From: Pyropia yezoensis
Lineage: Eukaryota; Rhodophyta; Bangiophyceae; Bangiales; Bangiaceae
Direction of reading: 5' to 3'
Assembly: GCA_009829735.1 (NCBI GenBank)
Contig: CM020619.1
Coordinates: 9,352,375 to 9,416,374, forward strand
DNA length: 64,000 nucleotides
The position numbers and the translations under genes are program-made. Shown here one piece after another: positions 48,068 through 58,700 of the stretch (positions within the stretch are counted from its first letter, which is position 1; each line of letters begins with the position of its first letter). The notes beneath the pieces are model-generated. The model saw only the letters and a list, made by a program, of their open reading frames with translations, was not told the origin of the DNA and made no database searches.

Positions 48068-50182
48068 TTGCTCTCCTCGGTTCTCACCTCACCACCACCA
48101 ACACGTCCTCTTCACCCTACCCTGGGCCGGCCCACGCTCGGGAGGCCACCCATTTACCCGCGATCCGAGCCCCCCTCAACTCAAGGCGGGCCTCGTGCAG
48201 CAGCAACCGCCCTGCCTCTCCCTAACTTGGGGAGAGCCATGGTGACCCAGGGGTTGGAGTCTGACTCCCTGGAGGAGCGTATGGAGGACACCTTCTACGG
48301 CGTAGCGCCCGCCGGGACTTCCGGCGGGGGCTCCGCGACCGCTCCGGGGGATGGGACTCCCGCGTCACGCGGCTTTGGGTTGGCGGCGGGATCTTCCTCG
48401 AAGACGGGCCGCGTCATCCCACGGGAGGCCTTGGGGCGGTGGTTTTACCCCGCTTGGCCTCTGTATGAGGAGGGGTTGACTGTTCTCCGCTGTGGCCGAC
48501 TTCGCACAGCGATGAGTTGTGCATGGGACCGCCCACGGGAGAAGTTCCCCCGTAGGGTCGGGTTTCCTCCCGACTTCAGGACGGACCAGTTTGCCTTCCT
48601 GGATGAGGACGAGGTCGAAGACGTGCAGCGGGCCAAGGCCATGGTGGACCGCGGGGGTACTATCCCGGGCACCGACGACGTGCCGACCTTCACTTGGGAC
48701 GCGGTGGCAACTCGCCCCCTGTACCTTCGCGAAGTCGATCCGCACACTTATCACTTTGATGTGCGGATGGAGAAGGACTTCCGGCGAGGTCCCTAATTGG
48801 TGACCTCGGCTTAACTCGAGTTTCCGCAGCAGTCCGCTCCTAGCAAGGAGCAGTACTATCCCAAGAAGCCCGAGTGGTGGCCTCAAGTCGAGGTCCCCCA
48901 CGGGCTTCCGGCGCTGCTACCACGGTTGCTCGACCACTTCGGCTCCGTCATGTTGACGGCTAGCCCGGATCACCTTGTGTTTGCCATGTTGGCAACCCAG
49001 TGGCTCCTCGAGGTCATGTCGACCTGGGTGTCTTGTGTTCAGCGGCGGGGGATGCTCTGGCATCTCGCCCCCCGGCTTATCCAAGGTTTGGAACAGCTCA
49101 CTTCTCAGCTAGTTGCTGAGGGGTGCTCATCAGGACAACTCACTCTACTTGAGGAGATGCTCCGCCTCCACAAGTTTATCGAGTGGGAGAGCATCGAGCA
49201 CAAGTTTCGCCGCCCCACTCGTGGGCCCAAGGACGATGGCGCACTTCGCCAGCTCGTATGGGTCGCTCGTGAACTTCACGACGGCCGTGTGGTCCTACGA
49301 GAGGGGTTGGGCATCGGGGACTACCCGTATGCCCCGGGGGTGGATCGCCACACTGCGCCTCCCCCTGACAAGGCCATCGAGATGGCCGTGCCTTCTCACG
49401 ATGACTACCTGACTCAACCCACTGCGGGGGCCCCGAGTAGGGGTCGCAGTTACTCTCGGGCTCCGCCAACTCGGCGAGCCCCTCTGCTTCCTCCTGTCCC
49501 TTTCCAGCCGCACGGAGACGTCCCGATAAGCGTTGCCGTTGAGTCGTTCACCCCGGTGTCCCCCAACTTGGGGGCCACCCTCCTGACGGTCTATCCCAAG
49601 TTGGTAGTGCCGGCCACGCCCTTGACCTCAGAAATAGTGATCACCACGTTGGTGCGCACCATTTCTTGGTTGGCCGCGTCGACTGCAACCCTTCAAGTTT
49701 CCGAGACTCCTCAACTTGAGGAGCGCGTTCGTACTGCTGCGGCGACCGCGAGTTGCGAGTCGGTAGCGGGGTTTATGACGACCGAGTTGGCTCGTATTGG
49801 GTCCATTGTGCCCCAGCCAGCCCCACTTGGGCGTGGCAAGCGTCGGGCGAGCCGGGCATACTCGCCCCCTCGCGGTCGTCGCCGTCACTCGCGGCGGTCT
49901 CCCTCCGAGTCGGAAGACGAGTTGTCTTATTCCGTCTCGGAGTCCTTTACCCCGTCGGAGACGGAGTCGGTCCGGTGCCTGCGTCGCCAACTTGCGCGCA
50001 AGACCAAGCAGAAGAGTAGCCGCGGTCGTCGCCACTTGCGCGACCGTGAGGGGCGCGACGGTTCCGACTTGGAGCCGCCGTCCCCGCCGACGAGTGGAGA
50101 ACGTTATCGGCGTGGGTCTCGCCGCTCGCCTCCACGTGAGGGCGAGGGCCGTGGTGTTGGAGAGTATAGCATGCGTGCCTAG
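48068..50182 (+). pseudogene. aORF of element copy A2, two nonsense codons
   Basis: Same frame and same 705-codon span as the element A aORF. Stops occur at 48794-48796 (TAA for Tyr after FRRGP) and 48812-48814 (TAA for Gln after LVTSA). Apart from these the frame is continuous through FPALLPRLLDHFGSV, the long middle part and the SR-like C-terminus. No net insertion or deletion separates the copies, so constraint lasted until shortly before the stops arose. A 418-codon downstream piece (48926-50182) remains open. Confidence 0.85.
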
Positions 50183-50293
50183 TTGGCAGCTGCCTTTGTT
50201 GTGAGAGTGTGAGGGTTAGGGCTGTAGTTAAAAGCCACTCTGCGTACCACTTCGACTTGAAGCACTCTCTCGGCACTGTCACTTGGCCTTCCC

Positions 50294-50935
50294 TCACGTT
50301 GAGGGAGGGCAGTTAGGGTCGATCTCATTCCGGGCGCAGTTTGCCCGGACCTTCTCAGCGGGAACGTCCTCCACATATTCCCACGTATCATCCTTGGCCT
50401 TATAGCCGAACCAACGCACCCTCAACATTCGGCGGTTAGTGTCCTCATCCCACCCGTGGTCGATGAACTTATCGAACACGTACTCCTGCGGGCCCTGTTT
50501 GGCAGCAGGTAGCGAAGGCAGGCGCCACGCTTTCAGCGCACGCGCCCAAGCCGGGTCGCCTGCAGGCGGTGGTGCAACTTTTACCACGTCCTGTCCGTTT
50601 ACTGTGCGGACCTAATCGTCACTTTCGATGGTGAACCGCCGTCCATCTGTACGAAGGACCTGGTATGGCCCCTTCGTCTGGAACACCAACTTACCCCCAG
50701 TTGGGGTGTGTGAGTGAGCCAGTACCCAGTCACCCTGCTCGGGGATATGCTTAGCGTTACGCACCTTTTTGTCAAAAGTACGCTTGTAGCGCTTTTGAGC
50801 TATGTCCAGCTCAGCCCTGACTTTAGGGATGAGTTTTTCAAGCCTAGCAGCGAACTCCGCCTTACTCTCAGTGGGAGTAGGCGTACTGCCATCGGCCTCC
50901 CTAGTTGGGAGCGGACCGCCGCCCACGCTAGACCC
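50294..50935 (-). pseudogene. Ty3 pol remnant of A2 (integrase tail and chromodomain)
   Basis: Matches element A pol from LPTRE ... through KRYKRTFDKKVRNAKH, GKLVFQTKGPYQVLRTDGRR and the chromodomain-like DKFIDHGWDEDTNRRMLRVR. A nonsense codon (TAG where A has GGG) interrupts after TIESDD at about 50612-50614. Catalytic integrase, RNase H and upstream parts are missing. Confidence 0.9.
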
Positions 50936-51600
50936 ATGCTCTTGCCGCCGGCAGCCGCGAACCGCCGCTGGCAGTGCGGCGACACATTGCAGTCTCCTCC
51001 TGCTGCCGACCGCCGCCTCTCGCCGCTGCCCGCCACCACCGACCGCCGGCCCCCGCGTCTCGCCGTTCCAGTCTGCTGGCCAGCCCCGCTGGCGGTCACT
51101 GGCCGCCGCAAGCGGCCACCCCCCGCCTTCGTGTTCTGGGCGGCCCCGCTGGCGGCTGCCCGCCACCGCCAGGCGCCACTCCCCCCCCCTGTGTGCTTGG
51201 CATTCGTCGCTGGCGGCGACCCGCCGCAGCAGGCGGCCACCCCCCGCCCCCTTCAGCGCTGCGACCCCCGCTGGTGGCCGTCCGCCACCGCGCGCCCTTC
51301 TGCTCGGCGGCCCCCGCTGGCGGTCACCCGCCACCGCAAACGGCCACCCGCCGCCTCCGTTCACGCGGCGGCGGTCGCGAGCCGGCTCCCGCCACCTCCA
51401 GCCGCCGCGCTCCGCCGCGCGCACTCCTCGCGGCCGCCTCTCGCCGGTGCCAGTCTCTGCTTTTCGCTGCCGTAGACGGCCTCGCGGACTTCGCAAGCTA
51501 GGCCGCTCGCTGCTGCTGGGGCCTGTGCTGGTGGTGGCCCCTCTTTTCAGGCGCCTACCGCTTGCGGTAGGCCCCGCTCGGGGGGGGAGGTTGGGCCGTT
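50936..51600. repeat. GC-rich degenerate minisatellite, ~70-bp units
   Basis: At least five units of ...ccccgctggcggtcacccgccaccgcaagcggccacccc... type, replacing the missing part of pol in A2. Frames through it on both strands are artefacts of composition. Confidence 0.7.
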
Positions 51601-51838
51601 AGGGGGGTGAGCTGGTGTGTGACGCGCAGGGGAGTGTCGTCGGCAATGATGTCCAGTAGGAAAAAAAAAACCCGGCGACCAACTCCGGGAAAAAAAAAAC
51701 ATGCAGGTACTACACGTCACCCCTCTACTTCACTAGGTCACCGGGGAGCATGTACAACCTCCCCGTTGACAACATCAATGTAAGCAAAACAAGCAATAGG
51801 TCCCACAGTGTGACGTGGCGCCGCACACGGTGCCGCGC
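51601..51838. other. 3' flank of the Myb-like gene
   Basis: Contains the A-run/hairpin/A-run module at 51661-51699; no gene. Confidence 0.5.
51661..51699 (-). terminator. T-run / hairpin / T-run module downstream of the Myb-like gene (minus strand)
   Basis: A10, then cccggcgaccaactccggg (stem cccgg/ccggg), then A10 on +; in the gene's sense it is T10-hairpin-T10, 140 bases after the stop. It resembles the modules at 59763-59801 and 60013-60045. Role unknown. Confidence 0.4.
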
Positions 51839-53656
51839 TCAATCCAGGTAAGTGTCCGCGTGATAGGGGTGGCCGTCATCCCGCGGCCCTTCTGCTTTGC
51901 CATCAGAGTCGACACCAAGCTCATTGTCCTCAGCGTCAGTAAGCGCATCGTCGTTGTCCTCAACTTCCACTTCATCGTCCTCAGGATTACTCGCGCCTCT
52001 CAGCTGGCGCGCAGGCCCGCTGGGGGGCGTAGTAGTGATGTCTATGCTGAGCTGGTGGATAGCCGCCGCCGCCGCCCGCGTCTTCGTTGCCATTGCGTTC
52101 GTTCTCCGCGACTGGTCCGCCGCGGCTGAACGCTCATGGTCCACGCGACGCGGCGGCGTGGACGGCACCAACAACGTCCCAGAGTTCAGTACGTCGGAGC
52201 CACTCAGAGCACGTCCACAGCCGTTGCCAATAGCAGCAGGTCCAGCGCCGGCGGCACGGCCACCCAGTCCTCCGCCCGAGCGAGCGGCGGCCTCAGCCAT
52301 AGCGACTTCCATGGCCGTCCCTCCCAGATACGCCATCGTCGTGAGCAGCTTGCCGCGCACCTTAATCCCCTCTGGCGTGCTTCTGTTCTCCTCCCTTCTC
52401 CAAAACTCAATGGCCTCGCGCCGACTGTTGATGTTGTGGGCGGCCTCGGCCAGCTTGGCCTTCGCCACCGTGGTGTCAGCAATGCTGTTCATGGCCTTGC
52501 TTGACTCCCGTAGGGACTCTTGCAGGGCACGGTCCACGAGCGCGGAGGCGGCGTCTGCTGCGTCGGCCTTCTTGGCCGCCTTGTTGCCCATTGGTCGTCT
52601 CTGGAGGGTGTCGCTCGCGGCTCTTGGGCGCTGCCCCTTGCCCAGGCTCGACCTCGCGGCGGTCGATTGGCTGCCGCCGTCTGAGTCGTCGCTGCCGTCC
52701 GCCACGTCTGCTTCTGATAAAAAGAGGCGCTCCATCTCGGGGTTGGCAGCTGCGCCGCTGTGCTTGTCCAAAGCGCGCAGCTCCTGCCAGCAGGGCTGCC
52801 AGTTCTCAGGCACCAGACGGGCCCGGGTGTCGACCGGCTCCTTGCCTTGCGCCCGCAATACAGCCTCGTAGTCCACGTCCTTCTGCACCGCGGCGTAGAC
52901 CGCAGTGGATGAGTATAAACAGCGTGTGGCGCGCATGACTGCCGCCTCGTCCATGTTACCCGTCAGCCGCGTGCTAGCCACGTGGTAGAAGTGCGCGAAG
53001 CGCTGGCAGCATGTGCTAATGTTGCGCAGAAACTCGCCCTTGGCAGCAGTCACGGTCCGGTTGGGCCAGCGGCCGCGTAGCTGCGAGTGAATCAAATTCT
53101 TCGGCGTCTGCGCAATAAAGCCCTCCAGCACATCTTCCCAGAACGCATCACCTGTCTGGCTCGTGCCTTGCACAGCATTCAGCGTCGCCGTGCGCACCGC
53201 AATGCACAGCGCCACCCGCTCAGGGGTGTTCCACACCATTCCCTTGCCCTTCTTCTTAGTGGCGGGCGTTGTGACGGAAGGTGCGGCAGCATCATCTGGC
53301 TGCGCCGCGGCCGCTGTCACGTCGCCAGGCTGCGCCGCCGCCGCCGCCTCGGCAGGCTGCGCAACCGCGGCGCCGCCGCCAGCAGTCGGCGCGCGCGCTG
53401 GGACACTTGCCGGGCGTTGGGCACCGTGCAGCGCTCGTGCTGCTCTTGAAGAGGCAGCCCGCGCAGCGGCTTCTTTGGCAGCGGCCTGAAGAGCAGCCCG
53501 GGCAGCCGCAAGCGCGGCGACGACCAGGTCCGCCCAATCGGGGGGCGAGGCGGCGGGAGGGGTGTTGGCCTTTTTCTGCGAAACGCGCTCACGGCCCCGG
53601 CCGCGGCCGCTAGCAGCACCGCGGCGAGCACCTCCGCGAACAGGCCCGGCGGTCAT
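51839..53656 (-). CDS. Myb/trihelix-like (NAM-associated-like) protein, likely transposon accessory factor
   Basis: 605 residues. An Ala-rich N-terminus is followed by a trihelix/Myb-like fold at about 140-225 (MVWNTPERVALCIAVRTATL, GDAFWEDVLEGFIAQTP, LRGRWPNRTVTAAKGEFLRN). Then come a linker with acidic patches, RRPMGNKAAKKADAADAASA (the RP.G.K.AK motif of NAM-associated domains) and a helical segment KAKLAEAAHNINSRREAIEF. The C-terminus is acidic (EDDEVEVEDNDDALTDAEDN). This layout is that of plant-type Harbinger ORF2 / NAM-like proteins, which assist a transposase. No intact transposase is adjacent (a broken one lies at 60029-61613), so it may serve elements elsewhere or be a domesticated host gene. 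No stop or frameshift. Confidence 0.65.
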   Translation of the reverse strand: MTAGPVRGGARRGAASGRGRGRERVSQKKANTPPAASPPDWADLVVAALAAARAALQAAAKEAAARAASSRAARALHGAQRPASVPARAPTAGGGAAVAQPAEAAAAAQPGDVTAAAAQPDDAAAPSVTTPATKKKGKGMVWNTPERVALCIAVRTATLNAVQGTSQTGDAFWEDVLEGFIAQTPKNLIHSQLRGRWPNRTVTAAKGEFLRNISTCCQRFAHFYHVASTRLTGNMDEAAVMRATRCLYSSTAVYAAVQKDVDYEAVLRAQGKEPVDTRARLVPENWQPCWQELRALDKHSGAAANPEMERLFLSEADVADGSDDSDGGSQSTAARSSLGKGQRPRAASDTLQRRPMGNKAAKKADAADAASALVDRALQESLRESSKAMNSIADTTVAKAKLAEAAHNINSRREAIEFWRREENRSTPEGIKVRGKLLTTMAYLGGTAMEVAMAEAAARSGGGLGGRAAGAGPAAIGNGCGRALSGSDVLNSGTLLVPSTPPRRVDHERSAAADQSRRTNAMATKTRAAAAAIHQLSIDITTTPPSGPARQLRGASNPEDDEVEVEDNDDALTDAEDNELGVDSDGKAEGPRDDGHPYHADTYLD

Positions 53657-53699
53657 TCTCCCCGGAGACCAGCACCGGGCGTGCTGCGGCCGAGGGGTG

Positions 53700-54392
53700 T
53701 CACGGGCGAGGCGCGGGGCCCCGCACCACCCACCATGCCCGTACCGACGGCGGGGGTGGCGGCGGCGGCGGCGGGGGCGGGGGCCCCGGCGCCGGGCGCA
53801 GTGGCGGAGGGCTCGTCGAGGGCGATGGTGTGGGCGGCACGATTGCCGGCGTCGGCACTGGCGGCAGCCTGTGCGGCGGAGGCCACCAGGTCGGCGGCGT
53901 AGCGACCTCGGGAGCCCATGGTGGCAGCCCGCCCTGCTGGAGCTTGATGGCGGAGAGGTGAGGCAATGGAGCCGCCAGAGCTGGAAATAGACCCCAGTGG
54001 TACCCGGTCGGCGCCGGGGGCACCAAGAGAGGCGCCGACACCACTGTCGCTGCAGCTCTCAGCGGGAGGAGGCCAACGCCACCACCACCACCAGTGATGC
54101 GGGCAGAGTGCTCCACCCAGGCGCACACGTCCGCCCATGCGGCCACCCTCTGGGGGGGGACGTCCCTCGGTGCACCTGCTGCTGCTGCTGCTGCTACCGC
54201 GCCGTGCGCGCCAGCCACCGTATGGTTGGCGGGCGTTGAGGAAGCAGCGTCCTGATACGCGTCGCGAACGGCGGCGACGGCAACCAGCAGTGCGGCAAAA
54301 ACGGTGTCGCGCAATCTCCCCTCCCCAGCAGCAGCGGCTTGCACCGCCGCAATGGCGCGCACAACCGCCGGCGACAAGGGCCTGGCGTCCAT
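53700..54392 (-). CDS. Hypothetical Ala/Pro-rich protein
   Basis: 230 residues from MDARPLSPAVVRAIAAVQAA. The first half looks helical and coding-like (GRLRDTVFAALLVAVAAVRD, RVAAWADVCAWVEHSARITG). The second half is Pro-rich with a poly-Pro run. It lies 43 bases upstream of the Myb-like gene on the same strand and might be part of it or of the same element. No family recognised. Confidence 0.3.
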   Translation of the reverse strand: MDARPLSPAVVRAIAAVQAAAAGEGRLRDTVFAALLVAVAAVRDAYQDAASSTPANHTVAGAHGAVAAAAAAGAPRDVPPQRVAAWADVCAWVEHSARITGGGGGVGLLPLRAAATVVSAPLLVPPAPTGYHWGLFPALAAPLPHLSAIKLQQGGLPPWAPEVATPPTWWPPPHRLPPVPTPAIVPPTPSPSTSPPPLRPAPGPPPPPPPPPPPPSVRAWWVVRGPAPRP

Positions 54393-54418
54393 TCGTGTGC
54401 CCAAGGGGGGGTGGCGGA

Positions 54419-54420
<2 letters not shown>

Positions 54421-54452
<32 letters not shown>
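54421..54452. repeat. 32-base poly-G tract
   Basis: Uninterrupted G run within a longer G-rich stretch. Confidence 0.9.
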
Positions 54453-54453
<1 letters not shown>

Positions 54454-54825
54454 GGGGGAGGACTGCCCACGACAGACACAAGAAAAAATGAGGGTTAAGA
54501 TGGAAAAAAAAAAAAAAAAAAATGCCCGACGGCGAGTGCAGTGGGGACGTGCTGGGACAAGACAGGATTGTGGACGGACAGAAACGACAGACGGACAGGC
54601 AGGCGAACAGGCGGACAGACGGACAGACGGACAGACGGACAGACGCCACTGCGATCGCAAGAAAACAGCAAAGTGACTGTGACGCGCCAATCGCCGCCGC
54701 CGGCGAGTCCCACCCACGACGCACCCCGAATTTTGGCTGCCCTGACAAACAATTTTAAATTTCAAATTGGGGTCGTCCACACCACCCCCCCCCCCCTCCC
54801 ACAGGCAATACAGGCCTAGCAACCA

Positions 54826-54957
54826 ATGTAGGTCGACCGACCTCTGCGGTACGATCATTGCATGTGTCAGCAGTCGATCGTCCTCATCGAACAATAAATG
54901 CGCGTTTCTTGGTTGCGATCGGTAGGCTTACGGTCGCCGCAAAGGGTGTCTAGCAAG
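54826..54957 (-). repeat. Dispersed ~135-bp repeat, copy 2 (inverse of 35398-35535)
   Basis: On the minus strand it begins acaccctttgcggcgaccgt and ends acctacattggttgctag, parallel to copy 1. Confidence 0.7.
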
Positions 54958-55739
54958 GAAGAAAATCTGTATTAATAAAGGGTCTCATCTGGTTATCGTG
55001 TGATAACCATAAGCAGCAGGTCTTTTTAAGCCTTCCTATCCGATTGGCAGCAGCGTGGACCAATTTTTTGTCGTTTTTTGTTTTTTTTTGTGACCCCGCC
55101 CCCCCCCCCCCCCCCCCTCCCTCTCTCCCTCCCTCCCTCCCCCTTACCCTACGCACGCACGGCTAGACCTTTATTTATCTCAACCCCTTACCTCCCCTAC
55201 TCACCCGGCTCCCAAACTCTGCTCGTCATCCGCATCTACGCTCACGGTGTGAGGGGTCGACCGCGGTTGTGGTGGTGCAGGGGAGCGCATAAGACCACCG
55301 CGGGGCGGGGGGAGGAAGTGATATTCATCATTTTCCGCCTTGTAGATGGCGTTCTCAATGGCCTCATTCACCTAGCGCACGTACATTGTGGCGCCACGCC
55401 CTGGTTGGGCGGGGCGGCCGAGAGGTGAGGGGTGGGGGAGCGACGGTTACTCCCCTCGCCCGGGTGGGCACCCACTGGGGGTGTCCCCTATGGTGCCTTG
55501 GTAGACCCAGGGCGTGGCAAGTCGCCCACGCCCTGCGTACCCCCTAGCAGCTTGCTAGGGGTGCATACGCGTGTAGGGCGTCCCCTACACACCGACTGGT
55601 AGCCGACCTCGGGGAACCTCCCTGAGGGGGCGCGTGGTCTGCGCCCAACCCGGGTCGACGCCCACTTGGCGTCTGACCCGCGGCCGTCCACGTGGGACGG
55701 CTGACCGGGGATCCTCCCGCATAACCCTCCAACCGCCGG

Positions 55740-56230
55740 AGGCGCATGACCCATAAGTCCCGATCCCATCCATCCTGGCATGGGATTGGTGAATCTACTG
55801 GATTCTGGTCCGTACGGAGTAGCGCACCCAATAGGGGGGCTACTTTCCGTTGCTTCTCGAGATCCCAACATGGGATCTCGCCGCTTGTTTTTCCGTGGGT
55901 TATTCGTGGGCGGGTGCTGGGGGGGTTACTTTGTGGTGGGTCCCTTAGGGGGAAAAGTGGGGACAGCAGGGCTCGGCCTGGGTCTCCCCGTCTCGACCAA
56001 GAAATGTTTGGCCCGCATACCTCTGTCTTGCTCCGTGGTGGACGGATAGGTCCTCAGCAACAGTTGTGCGTGCGGCAACCTGCCTTTCTTCCGGTCCCTC
56101 TCGTTACAGGGGTGCGTCTTGGCTTTGGTCCCACCCGACTTGGGTGGGGCTGCGGTCAAAGCGTCACAGAGAGGCTGGCGAGAGCGACAATGGTGGCGGC
56201 CAGACGGGCACCACCCCGCTGGCCAGTTGT
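55740..56230 (+). repeat. Degenerate LTR-like segment related to the LTR of element A
   Basis: Shares in order gggtgctgggg, gacagcagggctcggcctg, gtctcgaccaagaaa, cttccggtcc and cgacttgggt with 4570-4830. No internal domain is attached, so it is a solo LTR or fragment; ends uncertain. Confidence 0.5.
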
Positions 56231-56639
56231 CTGTCGCCCCCAGCAGCCCCGTGCAGGGGGGTAAGCGGCCTCGGGTCACGCACGTGGCTGCCTACAAAGG
56301 TACGACGTAGGAATCAGAGAAATCACAGACAGAAAAAAACACACAAAAGAGAAAGAAGCACAGCACACTCGTCAGTCTCAGTCACCCTCTCTCAGGAAGA
56401 CGCGCACCCGCTGCAAGCGGGGCACCGTGCGCAAGCACGAGGTCGGGCAGCAGGCGGGCGGCGAGATGGAAAGCGCGGGGCGTACATGTGCGTGCGGGGG
56501 CGGAGGCGGCGACAGGGACGCCGCCGGGGGCAATGATGGTGTGGGCAAAGTGGGCGCCACACCCCTACCAGCGACCGCCACCCGCGGGCGTCCCCGGCGG
56601 CCGCGCGCACGGGGGATGCGCGGCCGCGGCCGCCCCCAG
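56231..56639. other. Spacer, nothing recognised
   Basis: A-rich patch at 56310-56360, then GC-rich sequence leading into a minisatellite. Confidence 0.4.
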
Positions 56640-56960
56640 CTGCGCCATGCAGGGGGGGTTGGCGCCCACGGGATGCCCCCAGCGGCGCCGTGCAGGGGGG
56701 GTGCGCCGCCGCGGGCCCCCCCAGCGGCGCCGTGCGGGGGGGTGGGCGCCCACGGGGTGCCCCCGGCGGCGCCGTGCAGGTTGGGTGGGCGTCCGCGGGC
56801 GCCCCCAGCGGCGCCGTGCAGGGGGGATGTGCGCCGCGGGGCGCCCCCAGCGGCGCCGTGCAGGGGGGGTGCGCCGCCGCGGGCCCCCTCAGCGGCGCCG
56901 TGCGGGGGGGGTGGGCGCGCTCGGGGTGCTGCCAGCGGCGCCGTGCGGGGGGATGGGCGT
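56640..56960. repeat. GC-rich minisatellite, ~45-bp units, about seven copies
   Basis: Units share agcggcgccgtgcagggggg followed by variable gcgcccacgggg or gcgccgccgcgggc. Each shifts frame irregularly, so the Pro/Ala-rich frames on both strands are by-products. Confidence 0.8.
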
Positions 56961-57054
56961 CCACGGGATGCCACGCGGCGCCCACGCTACGGGGGGTCGC
57001 CGGCCGCCAGGGTCCCTTGCGGCCGTGTGCAGGGGGTCGGCAGCGGCGGGCGCC

Positions 57055-57205
57055 CGCCTGTCATTTTTTGACCAGGCCCCCGCGCCGGCGCCGTAGAGGG
57101 GTCGGCGGCCGCGTGTCATTTTTCGACCACGCCCCCGCGCCGGCGCCGTAGAGGGGTCGGCGGCCGTGTGTCATTTTTCGACCACCCCCCCGCGCCGGCG
57201 CCGTT
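57055..57205. repeat. Short tandem repeat, ~57-bp units, three copies
   Basis: Each unit reads tgtcatttttcgaccacgcc, ccgcgccggcgccg and tagaggggtcggcggcc; the third is truncated. Confidence 0.85.
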
Positions 57206-57455
57206 GGGTGGCGGTTGATTCATCGGGGCGCGCCGGGGGGGCTGACCGTGCTGCCGCCGACCGCCGCGCCCTTATACTTCCGCCCAGTCACACGCACAGC
57301 CACACGAAAATTCTGAACGGGTTCGTGTTGTGCCTCGTGTGTTTTGAGCCGAAATGTGCCCTCGGGGAGACGTCACCACGTGTCTCTTCGATCCCCTTCT
57401 TTTGGCCTCTCTGAGAGCCCCTCTTTTTAGCCCAAGGGCCCCGCTGCCCACCGCC

Positions 57456-58700
57456 GTCCTTTGCGGTTGCGGTGCCACCGCGGCCGCGCCGGCGGCGGCG
57501 GAGTCACTCCGTCGACCCCCGCCGACGCGGTGGCGGCCGTGGCGGCGGCGACGGAGACTCGTGACGGTGGCAGCCCGCCACCGCTGCGCGCCGCCGCCAC
57601 GCCCTCAGTGTCAGGGGGCAGGGAGCGAGGCGGACGCGCCAAGCAGGGCGCCACCGACGCGGAGAGTGGTGGCAGCGGCCACAGCGACGGCAATGTCGAT
57701 GGGTGGGGCGGCGGTGACGAGCCGCCGAGTGACATGGACACAGACGTCCGCGGCGGTGGCGGCGACGGCGGCGGCCGTGGCGGTCATCGCCGCACGTACT
57801 AACACGTGGTCTGCTCTCTTCTTTTTTTGTTCCATGTGTTTGTTTATGATTGTTTGGCTGCCGTTTTTCTGTCCTTTGCGGTTGCGGTGCCACCGCGGCC
57901 GCGCCGGCGGCGGCGAAGTCACTCCGGCGCCCCCCGCCGACGCGGTGGCGGCCGTGGCGGCGGCGACGGAGACTCGTGCCGGTGGCAGCCCGCCACCGCT
58001 GCGCGCCGCCGCCACGCCCTCAGTGTCAGGGGGCAGGGAGCGAGGCGGACGCGCCAAGCAGGGCGCCACCGACGCGGAGAGTGGTGGCAGCGGCCACAGC
58101 GACGGCAATGTCGATGGGTGGGGCGGCGGTGACGAGCCGCCGAGTGGCATGGACACAGACGTCCGCGGCGGTGGCGGCGACGGCGGCGGCCGTGGCGGTC
58201 ATCGCCGCACGTACTAACACGTGGTCTGCTCTCTTCTTTTTTTGTTCCATGTGTTTGTTTATGATTGTTTGGCTGCCGTTCTTCTGTCCTTTGCGGTTGC
58301 GGTGCCACCGCGGCCGCGCCGGCGGCGGCGAAGTCACTCCGGCGCCCCCCGCAGACGCGGTGGCGGCCGTGGCGGCGGCGACGGAGACTCGTGCCGGTGG
58401 CAGCCCGCCACCGCTGCGCGCCGCCGCCACGCCCTCAGTGTCAGGGGGCAGGGAGCGAGGCGGACGCGCCAAGCAGGGCGCCACCGACGGGGAGAGTGGT
58501 GGCAGCGGCCACAGCGACGGCAATGTCGATGGGTGGGGCGGCGGTGACGAGCCGCCGAGTGACATGGACACAGACGTCCGCGGCGGTGGCGGCGACGGCG
58601 GCGGCCGTGGCGGTCATCGCCGCACGTACTAACACGTGGTCTGCTCTCTTCTTTTTTTGTTCCATGTGCTGGTTCATGATCGTTTGGCTGCCGTTTTTGT
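57456..58700. repeat. Tandem array of three 415-bp units with an exact period
   Basis: gtcctttgcggttgcggtgc starts units at 57456, 57871 and 58286; the first bases of a fourth (gtcctgggct) are at 58701. The steps are 415 bp each time and units differ at only a few bases. 415 is not a multiple of three, so a frame entering one unit leaves in another. Each unit contains a + frame ending ...GGRGGHRRTY and a stop, followed by a T-rich stretch (cttctttttttgttccatgt), so each could be a short transcription unit, but no known domain is present. Confidence 0.92.

Larger units (their letters stand above)
47889..50935 (-). mobile_element. Decayed inverted copy of element A (A2): antisense ORF plus 3' end of pol
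   Basis: On the minus strand it reads pol 3' end (50935-50293), antisense-strand ORF (on +, 48068-50182), the polypurine-like run and only the first 15 bases of its LTR (47903-47889). Element B then cuts it off. Pol is truncated near the integrase-chromodomain linker at about 50935. Confidence 0.85.
54393..55739. other. Homopolymer-rich intergenic stretch
   Basis: G32 at 54421-54452, an A-run near 54504-54522, gacagacg-like short tandem repeats at about 54610-54650, the dispersed repeat copy at 54826-54957 and a C-run near 55098-55118. No gene. Confidence 0.5.

Noticed and set aside
57354-58632. Long frames crossing the 415-bp units, with membrane-like segments
   Set aside because: The frame changes from unit to unit because 415 is not a multiple of three, and all strands are open; not a single conserved protein.
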